In this document: positions 13,181 to 24,798 of the stretch, piece by piece
How positions within the stretch are numbered: the stretch's first letter is position 1
How the letters are laid out: every line of letters starts with the position of its first letter
Made by a program: the position numbers and the translations under genes
Notes under the pieces: generated by a model
What the model was told of the DNA's origin: nothing
Database searches by the model: none
Seen by the model: only the letters and a program-made list of their open reading frames with translations
Assembly: GCA_036898135.1 (NCBI GenBank)
Contig: CM072513.1
Coordinates: forward strand, 72,810,438 to 72,874,437
Length of the DNA stretch: 64,000 nucleotides
Direction: 5' to 3'
Source of the DNA: Oncomelania hupensis
Lineage: Eukaryota; Mollusca; Gastropoda; Littorinimorpha; Pomatiopsidae

Positions 13181-13186
13181 AAAACT

Positions 13187-13935
13187 ATGCCCACTACAGC
13201 TGTAAAACATAGGCTGGTTGTTGGCGTTTTTCACCGCTGCTTCATAGCATTTATAGCAAAAAGGGTGAAGAAAGCTGCACTACGCTTCAGACCATGGAAA
13301 CTCGAAACAACCCAGCGTCACACCCTCCGATTTGGTGGTGCTGTTTCTGACTGTGGCTCCCATTATTCAAAGTGGCGAGGTGGAGATGAATCCGTGACCG
13401 AATGAAAATTATGTAACAACGCCGACGAAGGCGTCCACACCGACAGCAACGGCGGTGACAGCAGAGTGTTGGTAGCGATCGAAAAAGTATTTCAAGCCGT
13501 CAATCGCATCGATAAACAGCAAGTGAATAATGCCCAAGCTGTGACCATCAAACTGAACCAGGCGGAGAAGAAGCTAGATGAGAGACTTCAGGCTTTGGAA
13601 AGCGACACAGAGAGAATTTGTGGAGATATTGTGAGATGAGTGCCAAGCTGGAAATGAATCGAAGAGAAAACCAAGAGCTAAGGAAAAAAGTGGATAGTCT
13701 TGAAACGAAACTACAGAAAGTGGAAATGATGATTGAGCGCCTGAACAAGAAAGGCACACGGCAGGACATGGCAGAACATGATTCAAGACGTCACAACCTA
13801 GTATTTAACGGAGTGCGTCGGCGCCAGGGGAGATCACCACAACCTTTGGAAAACAGTTGGTGAGAGTCATCTCACCAAAAAACCATGAAGTCACCAGAGA
13901 AGTGGGTTTTGAAGGCGTGATTAGCGCTGGCAGAT
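13187..13935 (+). pseudogene. LINE ORF1 relic with 2A-like motif, coiled coil and RRM start
   Basis: An ATG at 13187 starts a basic N-terminus. After a frameshift, a hydrophobic run (VVLFLTVAPIIQ) precedes a 2A-like motif GEVEMNP at 13374-13394, in which the expected next codon (Gly) is a stop TGA followed by Pro. Downstream (13470-13760) lies a heptad-rich coiled coil broken by a frameshift. It is followed by HDSRRHNLVFNGV (13780-13815), which resembles the start of the RRM domain of L1/CR1-type ORF1 proteins. 2A-like sequences at the N-terminus of ORF1 are known in APE-type LINEs of sea urchins, lancelets and molluscs. The reading frame is broken at least three times. No ORF2 follows. Confidence 0.65.
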
Positions 13936-14649
13936 TTTTTGTTTTTAATTATTTTGTATATTAATATTATTTTTTTTTTTTTTTCATCATTGTTTTTTTT
14001 TTTTGTTTTCCAAGGGTCAGCAGACAGCAATACACCACTGAGGGAATGGAATGATTCTCAGGCGGAACATTATCGGAGGAGGACGTGTCACGTATCACAC
14101 CTGGTTGCCACTTACGCTTTGCTGAATTGCATCTTCTGCTGGCGAGACTTAAACGGGCTTGCACGTACTTGCACTCTGCTGTCCTGAGATGCCTCACCGC
14201 TTTACTGCTTGCGACTGCTGCGCCGTTGCCTTACCTTTTTGAGATTGGATGTCCTAATGGCTTTGGCGCTACCTGCTCCTTTGGTGAATATTTTATAGAT
14301 TTTAAAAAAGTTTTTTAAGCTTTTCGTAACCTTTTTTAGCTAGGAATTTGAGATGTTTGGGTCCTCATTGGAGATCGGTTTTGATAAGTTTTTGATAGGT
14401 TTTGAATTAAATCTTTAAACCTCGGTTTTGACAGATCCTGGTTAAATTTTTGGACTTTGAGGCGCATCGCGCGAAGAAAAGGGGTGGAAAGGATCACCCG
14501 GTTACTCAAAACAAAACTGAACTGAGAGACGATGACGTTGGTAAACGGAACTCGCAGGACGGTGGGGGCGTTGCTCTCTGACTGAATAATTTGGCCGTTA
14601 ATGCTGACCCCGGGCCCTCTTCTCCTTGGTGGAAGAGTGCCCAGGAAAC
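13936..14649. other. T-rich junction and possible LINE 5' UTR, no gene
   Basis: Two T-homopolymer tracts (13970-14005) are followed by GC-richer sequence without conserved frames. The stretch before 14650 probably belongs to the 5' region of the ORF1 relic that follows, but I see no clear similarity to the 5' UTR at 9146-9781. Confidence 0.35.
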
Positions 14650-16441
14650 ACTCTCTGATTAACCTTTCTCTCGTCCATCCCGGAGGAGACTGATGATAAT
14701 TCTATGGAGGATGGGGTTGCTCCCACCCCCTTGGACGTTTGTTCGGGAGCGGTCGTTAGTGCTGGTCCCTGGCTCTTTTCCTCTAGGTGGAGCCCATGAT
14801 CCATCTCTCTCGTCCATTCCGGAGGAGATTGAGGGTAACTTTATGGAAGAGAGGGCTGCTCCCTCTTCCTCAGATCCTTGCTCGGGAGCGGAGTCCCTTG
14901 ATTCTGGTCCCACACTCGAGGAGGTGGTACACCTGGTGACCCCTCCAGTCGCTGCTTCGAGTGACCCCCCCCCCCCCTCCTGTTGGGTCAAGCGTGGTCT
15001 ACTGTTACCAGTAGAAGAAAGAACAAAATGAGACGACCCCTGGGGCCGACTCGCACACCAAATTACGGTCTTTGTCAATTTGCGGTAGTTATTAGACAAA
15101 AAGGTGATACCACTTTGGTTTCATTCAAATCATTTGGTTGGAAGCTGGCAGACCTCTTGCGCGGTTCTGTGGGCGCGGTGGACAGGGTAAGACCCCTACA
15201 TGTAAAGATGAAGGTTTCCTCATAGGTTGTAAAACCTTGACGCAGTAACAGAAACTGATTGAACTTTTGCAGGTGGGCCAGATTATGATAGCATGTACTA
15301 ACCCTAGTGCCGGTGGTGGAGGGGGTTGTCTCTGGCATCCCCCACCCACCCACCCCACCCCTATCCCCCATCGTGCCGTGGAGGAAATACTCGAAAAGTG
15401 CAATGATCGGTGGACCCGGATGGCACCGTCCGCACCTGCAAGGTTAGGAAATTCCAACGCATCCTCCGGTCAGATGGACAGCCGTCCACCGCGGTTAGGG
15501 TGACAGTCGAGGCGATGACGCTGCGGCAGCTCTCCTTCTCAATTGTAGGGAGTTCCTGGTGACTCCTTACGTGGCAACGGCACTTAGGTGCTACCGGTGC
15601 CAAAGATTCGGCACATTCGAAAAAATTGTAATTCTGCGCAGATTTTTTTTTCTTCCTGCAGGGCTGCCGGTCACTCGGGGGCCGCTTGTAGAGCCGTAGG
15701 GCGAACTTGTTCCAACTGTCGTGGTGACCACTCGGACGCTAATCATAACTGCCCTACTCGCAGTGAGCGCCTGTTGGCGAATGAATTGCGAGCGGCGACA
15801 TTCATGCCACGAGCGCAGGCCTTATGCCTGGCCAAACAAAAAATTATGTCTGAGTCGGCGAGTGGGGACGTGGCCTCGGGCGTGTCGGGCGGCGTTGCAG
15901 CTCTTGCGGGGGTGTTTGCTCCACCCCGTTCCCTCCCTAGTGCTTGGAGTGGTTCTCTCTGACGCTTGGCGGCGGGGAGCGAGAAAGGGGATACAGTTAC
16001 AGCCCAGCCGGTCACCGGGGTGGGTTCGGGATCCTACACAGAGCCTGTGAGGTTGGCACCTGGTGCCAAAAACGACCCTTGGGTGGCTATTCACAGGCTC
16101 GAACGCCTTGTCGAAAGACTGATCCAGTCCGTTGTGGACCTTGTCGAGATGGTCCGTGGCCGAACGGCCGGGGCACCGGTTGCTCCTACCCAAAAACAGG
16201 TTGGCGCCGACGTCCTGTACGCCGAGCGCGATTTGGGTCCCAGAGCTCCCTCTCTGGTGGCCGTGCACAAGGCCATTCCCCTCGGGAGGTCCCGGCGGCG
16301 GTTGCCAGTTCCGACAGGGGCGGTGGAGGCGGTGGTGGGTCCGCCGCCCCTAAAGAAGTGGGCCCATGTGGTTATCCTGACCTCAGTGCTATTAGTGAAC
16401 TGTTGGCCCAGTTCGATGCCCGACTCAGATCGGCGAGATAA
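14650..16441 (+). pseudogene. LINE ORF1 relic related to 7291-9145
   Basis: Several frame-shifted blocks match the other ORF1. TPNYGLCQFAVVIRQKGDT (about 15055-15115) aligns with VPNYGLCLHPVIIKQTGDT. The second and third zinc knuckles are present at about 15660-15755 (including CSNCRGDHSDANHNC), and the first has lost its cysteines. The region after the knuckles includes LLANELRAATFMPRAQAL, and the C-terminal helical segment starts DPWVAIHRLERLV (about 16075). A 139-bp tandem duplication lies near the N-terminus (14671 and 14810). Many frameshifts and stops are present. It is a related but distinct subfamily, and no ORF2 is seen downstream. Confidence 0.75.
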
Positions 16442-16841
16442 CGCTAGATGGCCGAGCTTGCGTAGGTAACAGCTCGCCTCATGCCACGCACTTCCCCTAC
16501 CAGGAATTAGGCTGTTTCATACTTTAACCTCACTTACCATGATGTTAGATCTAGTCCGTTTGCATTCTTGTCAGCTGAATATTTTCCCCAATATTAATAT
16601 TGAAAGTTCTGGCTCTCCACTACTTGAATCTTTTGTTTTTCAACAGGGTGTCACATCGTGCAAGAGAGAGACTCAAGAAACCAGAATATCAAAAGCGTCA
16701 ACAGAGAGCCATGATATGCGAGGACGAAAGAGGAGGCGACAAAATGGGCCGTTCAAGTCTTCGTCCGATTGTTCATACTTATCACCACATTCTAGGTTAG
16801 CCTTATCTTCATTGACTGTTGTACTGTCCTGAATTAGATCC
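16442..16841. other. No gene recognised
   Basis: Sequence downstream of the ORF1 relic. No reverse transcriptase remnant and no match to the 3' UTR of the other ORF1 LINE was visible. Confidence 0.4.
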
Positions 16842-17056
16842 ATGATTACCCAGGTCTATGTTTCCCCAGGTCTGTGTTCTCCCAGGTCTGTTCCTCGGGT
16901 CGGTGTCCACCAAGGTTTATTTTCCACAGGTCTATATTCCCTCGGGCCTGTCATCCTCCAGGCCTATGTTAACTCAGGTCTATGTTCTCCAGGTCTTTAT
17001 TCCCTGATGTTTAAATTCCCATGTTTCTATTCCCCCATGTCTATGCTTGGCCTCTA
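16842..17056. repeat. Degenerate minisatellite, CCAGGTCTATGTTCCC type
   Basis: About ten irregular units of 16-24 bp around CCAGGTCTATGTT. The same unit appears at 61838-61888 and, inverted, at 62690-62850. Confidence 0.8.
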
Positions 17057-17254
17057 GGCTATGCTCACCCCCCAAAAATATATAAGTGCTATCGCCCATA
17101 GTGGCGTATCACCTAAAAAATAAAAAAAAGAGATCGTTAGTTTTGGGGTGTTAAGGTCCAGGGTAGATTGTCAGATTACTAAGTGTTTTTAAAATGGTTT
17201 GTTTGTTAATCATCTTGGCAGCATACTTAATATCCCTCTACCCCCGCCATGCCA

Positions 17255-17257
<3 letters not shown>

Positions 17258-17337
<80 letters not shown>
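17258..17337. repeat. (CT)n microsatellite, about 80 bp
   Basis: Pure CT dinucleotide tract. Confidence 0.97.
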
Positions 17338-17339
<2 letters not shown>

Positions 17340-18780
17340 GTTCACCCAAATAAAAACCACTTTGCTTGCATAGACTACATTAAAATATAATTCTTCTTGC
17401 TCGATCTTTTGTGAGTAAGATGTATTTTGTCTCAAACTCTAGCAATAACCCTTGTGGTATGTTATATACTGCAGATCCAGGATGCCGATCATCTCTTCGC
17501 AAGCCAAAGCAAATGGTCAAGTCCTAGAAAGTGACCATTCAAGTGCCCATTCAAGTGTTCAGTTTTTTGCTCAAGTCAAAGATGCATTGTCAAAAAGCAA
17601 TGTTGTATTTTTTGCCAAGAACATTTAATGAAAAAATGTCAACCCATCTTCAACGAATTCACAAAGAAGAGCTAGAGGTTGCTCAGATTGTATAAATTGT
17701 TTCTTATTCAATTGAATATTATGTTTTTTGCAATATTTGAATTTATTTCTATCCGTTGTTTTTTTTTTTCTTACCTAAAGAGATGTCGTCAGTTTTTGTT
17801 AACAGTTTTACTCGATGGACCAATTTCACTTCTCACTCCACCACCAACCCCCTCGGGGAAAGATTGGTCCTAACAGCATTGTCACTTTAAAATAGTTGAA
17901 ATTAAACTATGCATTATGACATGCCAATGGTGTACGTTCCTTTCTTTTAATTTTGTTGTTGTTATTCATTCTGTATTTTGTTTACAAAAAAGTACTTGTC
18001 AGTTATTCATTGAAATAAAATTGTTTCAGACTAAATTTGATATATTTGTCTCGAGTGTTTGATACGTTTTGAGTGTTTGCCTCCAGGTCTAAAGTTGATT
18101 ACTCATTGCTTATAGGGTCCAGCGGAATACGATGAGCCGAATGAGAGGACCTCATCTAGGTGTATGAGTTAGAGTATTACTTCACAAATAATGCTAAAAC
18201 AATGTAGATTGGCCTATGGTCGAATAAATTTTGTGTCGAATGTCAAATACTGCAAATGCATAAGACTTTTTTTGACTATGTATTCGCTCAAAACTCGACG
18301 CAAGATGAGTCCTAAATAGACCAAAAATGACATTTGACAAATAATAATTTGTCCGGTCTCTCGCCGTCGACTGAGCAAGACATTGAAGTGGTCAAGTACT
18401 ATTTTAACTAACACAACCTAAATACGTAATATGGAGTATACCCACGAGACCTCGAAAATGATACGTGAATTAAAGGCAAATTTATAGGGTACAAAATTAT
18501 TAAATATTTGACATTTCTAAAGTTTCTAAGTTATTAATATTGAATTTACGATTCTTTGTTTTATGATACATATAAATGAGATTGTTAAATTGGTCAACAT
18601 ATTTCTAAGGTTTGTTCGTATGAGTACTTTGAAGTGACCTTGGCTCTGAACTATGAGTGGTATAATGTCCAAAATTGATTTTAGAGATAATATAGTTTGA
18701 TATTTCATATATTTTCAGTTTTTTCGATGATATTCAAAGTCAAGTTCATTGTAGGCCTTGCAAATACTTAAAAAATTATT
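17338..18780. other. No gene; contains a fragment of a dispersed repeat tail
   Basis: AT-rich with no coding signal. At 18115-18165 (minus strand) a short match to the 3' tail of the repeat at 54760-55310 and 60375-60905 is visible (TCCGCTGGACCCTATAA). Confidence 0.45.
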
Positions 18781-18799
18781 CATCAGGATTGCTTAGTCG

Positions 18800-18905
18800 A
18801 ATTGGCGTCAGACTATGCGCCCAAAGGTTGCAAGTGAGCGCCTTGAGCCGCTTGAGTTAGATTCTTTATCGGCCAACATCTTGACCTGCCCAATAATTCA
18901 TTTAT
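18800..18905 (+). mobile_element. SINE-C 3' fragment
   Basis: Contains the GCGCCCAAAGGTTGCAAG segment and the following GCCTTGAGC...GTTAGAT body seen in the full copy at 62122-62561, then ends in an AT-rich tail. The tRNA head is absent. Confidence 0.65.
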
Positions 18906-19364
18906 TTAAAAATTATAAAAGTGTTGACCCTCAGGATACGAATAACCCCTTGGCAAACCAGATTGTGGCCGATAAACTATCTCGGGGCAATGAAATGTCA
19001 GTGTCTGGATTTCAGGTTAATGATACAAAACATTGGAACATAATGAAGCAGTGCCTCATTTGAATAGTAATGGCTATAAGACCCCCACATTTACAGGAAC
19101 ACGAGCATCTAATTCCGTGAATGTCATCTACAAATCTTGTCCCAAAACCATTATCAGCTTTTCAGGAGTATGGGTGCAAATACTTCAGGGACGTTGTATA
19201 GAAAAAAATGACTACCTGACGTGATAACTAAGAACTAAGAACATGAATTTAAGCCACAAAATGAATTTAAGCCACAACCCTGTGTACACATCTTTGAAGG
19301 TACACGCGAAATTTCAGCTCTGTCAGCCCAGCCATAAACGCTTGCGTTCTGTGTGCACATGAAT

Positions 19365-19507
19365 GAACATGAAGGTTTAATGTCTATACCCACTATTGGT
19401 CATATGGCAGACGGGGATAACCAACTCAGGGAAAGAGGGGTAGGGTCCTAAATCAACACTGAACCACCAGAGCAATCATACTGCTAAAATGGACAGTAAA
19501 AATGGAA
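19365..19507 (-). mobile_element. SINE-B, 5'-truncated copy
   Basis: Body and tail match 2786-2948 and 22321-22490. The copy ends before the tRNA-like head, as expected of 5' truncation during reverse transcription. Confidence 0.75.
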
Positions 19508-19557
19508 TATGCACATACTTCATTAATATTAAATTGAACTAGAAGGACACATCCCAT

Positions 19558-21205
19558 ATGACTCACATGCTTCTTATGGAACTTGCAATATTTGCTTTGG
19601 ATCGTGGAGACTTGATCTGTTTAAAGCGGCTGACAATTGTTAAACACCCCAAGGTATCCACGATCCAAAGCAAGTCTGGAATATGCCTTACAGAAGAACA
19701 AGAAGTCTTGGATAGATGGATAGAGTACTGCTCTGACCTTTACAACCACACACCAAACGGAAACCCATCAGTTCTAGCATGTCCCCAGAACGGAGAAGAA
19801 GAAGAAATCCTTCCAATTCTAAGAAGAATTTGAGGCAGCAGTGCAATCGCTAAAGAAAGGGAAGTCAGCGGGAGTGGACAACATACCCGTGGAATTGCTT
19901 CAAGCAGGAGGAGAAGCGATGATTAACGCCCCTCACCATTATCTGTAACAAGATCTGGCAGAGTGAGGAGTGGCCTACACATGGATCCAGTCACTTGTCA
20001 TCACTCTTCCCAAAAAAGTTAACCTTCAGGAGTGTGAAAATTACCGCACCATCAGCCTCATCAGCCATCCCAACAAGGTCCTCCTGAAAATAATAGTCAA
20101 CAGATTGAAACCCCAAGCTGAACAAATCATAGCTGAAGAACAAACAGGATTCAGGGCAGGGCGAAGTACCACTGAACAGATTTTCAACCTCAGATTAATT
20201 TGCGAGAAATACGTACAGCACGAACAACATCTATAATGTGTTTGCAGACTTCAAGAAAGCCTTTGACCGAGTCTGGCATGCAGCTCTGTGGACAACCATG
20301 AGAGTGTACAACATCAGCCCTAAAATTATTGAAATCATCAACATCTTCCTAGAGCGCATCATGTTAGATGCCCTTGCAGATCACGAAGGCATACTCAGCT
20401 TAGGGGGTAGAGCAATCTCCAACCTCCGTTTTGCGGATGACATTAATGGATTGGCTGGAGAGGAACAACAACGTGAACAGCTGGTACAGAGGCTTGACAC
20501 ACCAGAGCCTATGGAATGGAAATGAGAGCAGAGAGGACCACAATGATGACCAACAACACCAATGGCATCATCATGGACATCAAAGTCCAAGGCCAATCCC
20601 TCAACACAGTGCATAGCTTCAAATATTTAGGAGCCATTGTATCATACAATGGGTCCAGTCAGGAAGTCCTCTCCAGGATCGCACAAACAACTGCTGCCCT
20701 GACAAGGTTGAAGCCCAATTGGAAAGGCATGACCATCAGTCCATATTCCAATGTAAGACTGCTGCGTTCCCTTGTCATATCCATCTTCCTATACGCTTGC
20801 GAAACATGGACCCTTACAGTAGGTGTACTACGAAGAATACAAAGCATGGAGATGAGGTGCTACAGAAGACTTCTGGGTATTTCCTATTCCCAGACGAAGT
20901 CTGACAGACCATCACACAATGACATGCTCACAGTGGTGAACAAACGGAAACTCCTATGGTATGGCCACGTCACAAGATCATCAGTCCTTTCAAAGACCAT
21001 CCTGCAAGGCACAGCGGAAGGAGGCAGAAGAAGAGGGAGACAGGTAAAGAGGTTTGAGGACAACACAGTCGAGGGTGGACTAGCTTGACACTGAGCGAAG
21101 CCATGAGGGTTGAGGAGGACAGAGAAAGATGGCGTATGTTGGTGAAACGATCTTCTGTGTTGCCCCAACGACCTTCGAGTTATGGGATAGGACAGGATAA
21201 GAATA
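19558..21205 (+). pseudogene. RTE-like LINE reverse transcriptase relic, copy 1
   Basis: Blocks in shifting frames read as an RTE-clade reverse transcriptase. KGKSAGVDNIPVELLQ (about 19855-19905) is followed by ENYRTISLISHPNKVLLKII, EEQTGFRAGRSTTEQI, FADFKKAFDRVWH (motif A aspartate, about 20240) and LRFADDI (motif C, about 20422-20442). The C-terminal part has ACETWTL and RRLLGISYSQTKSD. About 140 bp between motif A and motif C is deleted compared with the copy at 53300-54440, so no active enzyme is possible. The 3' end is a short TAGGA-type tail. The N-terminal endonuclease is missing. Confidence 0.85.
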
Positions 21206-22009
21206 TTTAACATGAAAATGAATGCCCATAAAGAAATAAATGAAACTGGTATTAAAATGTAAATGAATATCGACTTTGATCTTTCTATGCTCTTGACCTT
21301 GAGATGACCTTGACCTCCTGTTCCAAAAACACTTATTGACGATCAAATATATTTACAGCAAAAGTTGTATTATGCCAAAAGACTGACCTTTGGATGACCT
21401 TGACCTTCAGTGACCTTAACCTTGGGATAACCTTGACCTTCACAAGGATCTCATGCTCATGAAAGATCAAATAACTCAATGTTGTTGCATACTATGGGTT
21501 AAATAATGCCATTCTACTGTACAATTACCTTTTTTTTTTAAATATTTTTGCAAGGCCTAAAATGACCTTGACCTTCAAGATCAACTCAAAACTGGAACAT
21601 ATACGAAAGATCAATCTACCATCTCTAAATCTCTAAAGAAAACAAGATTGGACTTTATATCTCTCATTGTTTAGGGCCAAGGTCACTTCAAAATACCTAT
21701 ACTAACCGATGTTAGACAGCTCCAGTGACCTTGACCTTGGAGTGAGGTTGACCAAATTTGCATATAATATGTGTGTCATTGATATCTATCATGCTTCAAA
21801 GAATCATAAGTTCAATATTAATAACTTCGAAAAAAGTGAAATTTTGTTTAAAAATTGTCATTTTTGTAACTAACATTTGTTGACCATGTGACCTTGACCT
21901 TGAAGTGAAGTCATTCATTTACTGATCATTTATGATGTGCACACCATCTTACCAAGTTTGGTTGTCCAAATTTAGACTCCAAAAAGCAGAATCATGTATG
22001 GAACCCAAA
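21206..22009. repeat. Dispersed TGACCTTGACCTT motif cluster
   Basis: TGACCTTGACCTT or close variants occur near 21293, 21310, 21398, 21424, 21562, 21724 and 21889, with extra TGACCTT half units between them. Spacing is irregular, so this is not a simple tandem array. It begins about 80 bp after the RTE-like 3' end. No gene is seen. Confidence 0.75.
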
Positions 22010-22270
22010 GTACTAGTTTGGTCGTTCGTGTGTGCCTGAAGGAACCCACTTGTACAAAAAGGAACCCACTTTTCCAAAGTCAACCACATCAAAGTTTGTT
22101 TATATATTTAAATTTTTTACTGATATTGGGATCATGTACAGTCAAATTAGGCTGTATGCTGAGTTTTGAAGTCCTCACTAGTTTACATCATGTGGAACCC
22201 AGTTGACATCATTTTGGAAAGAAACCCAGTTGGGAGGCTTTGAACGTATGTGTGTGTGTGTGTGTGTGGT
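22010..22270. repeat. GGAACCCAC / AACCCAGTTGG repeats next to (GT)n
   Basis: Repeats of GGAACCCACTT and AACCCAGTTG end at a (GT)n tract (22246-22268). They are the inverse of the arrangement at 10372-10500, with CAACTGGGTTCC on the other strand. Confidence 0.6.
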
Positions 22271-22320
22271 TTTATTGTCTTATGATTTCGATGGAAAAGA
22301 CATATAAATAAAACGGGCGT

Positions 22321-22588
22321 CATTGAAGGAACATTGAAGTGTAACAGTCCAACCCCACTATTGTCAACATGGCAGACGGTAACAAGAATCCAAGGGAAGA
22401 AGATGGGGATGTGCGTGGGGATGGAATATGGGTAGGGAACTAAATCAACGCTGAACCACCAGAGCAATCATACTGTTAAGATGGACAGCGAAAAAGTGGC
22501 CACTTTTATTTTTGCCCACGGCGTGGAATTGTGAACCTGGTCCATGGGTGTGTCAGGCTGGACGCTCTACCACTGAGCTCTAGGGGTG
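22321..22588 (-). mobile_element. SINE-B, near full-length copy
   Basis: The tRNA-like head lies at the right end on the minus strand (CTCAGTGGTAGAGCG), followed by the body shared with 2786-2948 and an altered tail. It carries a small insertion of about 25 bp and diverged head bases. Confidence 0.75.
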
Positions 22589-23951
22589 GGACTTGGCTGT
22601 CACTGGACTTGCTTGACTTAGCCGCAATCACACTACTTGTCACTCGGCGACCAAGCATTTTAGCGATATGCATACATGCACAGAGAATCCTTTGATCTGT
22701 TTTGTTCTTATATGCTTCAACCTTTTCACTTGACTTCTAAAGCCACGCGCGCTGCGGCTCTGATGGTAAACGCATAATAGAGATATTTACAGGGACGGCT
22801 GCATGCAGCATGCATTGTGAGTGTCCATGTTGCCTGTTATAGCATTAACAGTATTAGAGCATAGCTCATCTTTATTGTATAACAATCATTTGTCGGCTGA
22901 CAATATGGTTCACTAAATCAATCAAGACCCAGCTGTGAGTTATCCATAATACGGAGTATCAGAGGCTGTAGTAAGGGGTGGGAGGTGGTAGTGTGGGGAG
23001 TGAAAGGGAGGGGGATAACGACAGCTGGTAAAGCTAATGTGTCTCAGTGATAGAATGAATGCTCGCTCGCCTAAGGTTTCATTCTCCATGATGACCGGAG
23101 AGTTTTTCATCAACAAGAGTAGACTTTTTTTGTAATGACTCTTTATACAGTTCTCAATTCCCCTCCACCATCACCCTTTCGTGTCGCCGCAGCAGCACGG
23201 TGAAGAACTTCGGTCATTCTGTCACAAAAAAGTAACGTTTAAGATCTTTGCAGAATAGCCAGGCTTGGCTACCAGCCAAATTGCTACTACTCAAGATCAA
23301 GTATTTTAGTAAAACTAGTACGCATCTACATTTGTAGGTCGATCTTTGGTGGTTCATATGTGCTGGGCGTTTGATGGTGTGCTTGTTTGATGACTACTAA
23401 CTTGGCTGTCTTCGTTAGGTTGATTTCCGTCCTGAATTTAGGTCAAGCCTTGAGTAACTCGATTTTGGAGGTAGTAAGTGCGCTATCTCAAAACGAAACT
23501 AATACATTTTTACTTTCAGTATTTACAGACCTGAAAGATACATCTTTCGACATTCAGAACTCCGCAAGTTAGTTATTTATTTGATTTAATCGCTCTTATA
23601 AATCACCAAATTATAATCATCATAAAAGCTTTCAAATATTCAAGAACATCATCATCATCAACATCGAGAACAACGGCACGCTAACAGGAAAATTTCAACG
23701 TCTGCTACGCCCATAATATCACCATCAGCATTTTGTAACGCTTGACTTAAAAGTTGCTCTGAGCGAAGTGCAACAAACAACATCGGGGATGCTGTTATTG
23801 GCTGTAGCTAACATTAACCTTCCATATATTTGCCTGTTGCAGTTGTGCGCTATTTGTTTGTGCCTATTTTAAGTGGGATGAGACCGTAACCACTGTGACA
23901 TAGCAGTTGCTTCCCTGGGCTTTATTGCGCTTTCCAAAATACTCTGCCCTG
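22589..23951. other. No gene recognised
   Basis: Mixed-composition sequence without conserved frames. The 61-codon frame at 23387-23572 resembles nothing I know and has no supporting context. Confidence 0.45.
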
Positions 23952-24108
23952 GGGTGGTATTCATGACCGTTGGTTAAGGCTTAACCAATGTTGGTAAAAT
24001 TAACGACGTTGGTTAAGCTGGAAATTTTAAATTCATGAGGCCTTAGCAGAGTTAACGACGGTTGCTAACCATGGTTATTTTAACGGAGGGGGGACCACCC
24101 GATAACCA

Positions 24109-24396
24109 ATGGAACACTGGTTAAAAATGGCGGCCATCGTTTGGTGGCAACTTCGACAGAGACGAGCTCCGAGGAGAGAGAGAGTATTTCGCGACAGAAG
24201 TAATCCACTTGACAAATTTGATGATGTGGAACTGGTATCAAAATTTCGTTTTCGTCGGCATGATATCATCACGTTAACGAACGCGGTAGACAGACTGAAA
24301 CTGTGTGATCGGCAAGGCGTTTTGTCACCACATTTACATGTGTGTCTCACTCTTTGTTTTTATGCCTCTGGCACCTTTAATAATCTGTCATATTAA
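24109..24396 (+). pseudogene. Harbinger (HARBI1-like) transposase N-terminus
   Basis: The open frame starts with an ATG at 24109 and contains RVFRDRSNPLDKFDDVELV followed by SKFRFRRHDI, closely resembling the N-terminal FRDRxNPLDxxDDxExxxRFRF signature of HARBI1/Harbinger transposases. The frame ends after 95 codons. The DDE catalytic domain is absent, and AT-rich sequence follows. The copy can only be a non-autonomous passenger. Confidence 0.7.
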
Positions 24397-24606
24397 TAAA
24401 ACGGGTTAATATTATTATTATTATTAAAATATTGTTGTTGGATTTTGACTGGTGATGTGTAGGCTTATTGTGTATCTGTATAGTTTATACTCGTAGGGTA
24501 ATGCAACCCTACGAAATAAAGACAACATTTCAAGTTCCAAACTACCCAGAAACGGCAGAAATTGACACCTCAGTCTAAAAACAAAATGTAGGTCTAACAT
24601 TACAAA

Positions 24607-24798
24607 CTACAAAGTGATCAAAAGTGATTTCTCTCCTTTCACTCCAACAAAAAGCTCGCTCTCCTTGCTCACTATGATATCCAGCATGCTGTCGGTAGGC
24701 TTGCTAATCACGCCACCATTGCCAGACTTTAATCGTGCGGCTGCATTAGTTTCAGTGTACGAAAAAATTGCTTTTCTCTTTGCCATTGCCACAGCCAT
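24607..24798 (-). pseudogene. Possible Harbinger Myb/SANT-like protein fragment
   Basis: The minus-strand frame begins MAKRKAIFSYTET (after an upstream Met-Ala-Val-Ala), like the start of NAIF1/Myb-like partner proteins of Harbinger elements. It later reads SKESELFVGVKGEKS, which fits the first helix of such domains. About 24 residues that do not fit lie between, so the domain is disrupted. The position inside a Harbinger element supports the call; the sequence alone is weak. Confidence 0.4.

Noticed and set aside
16842..17056. CRISPR-like spaced repeats
   Set aside because: Spacing is irregular, units vary and the context is a eukaryotic genome; it is a degenerate minisatellite.
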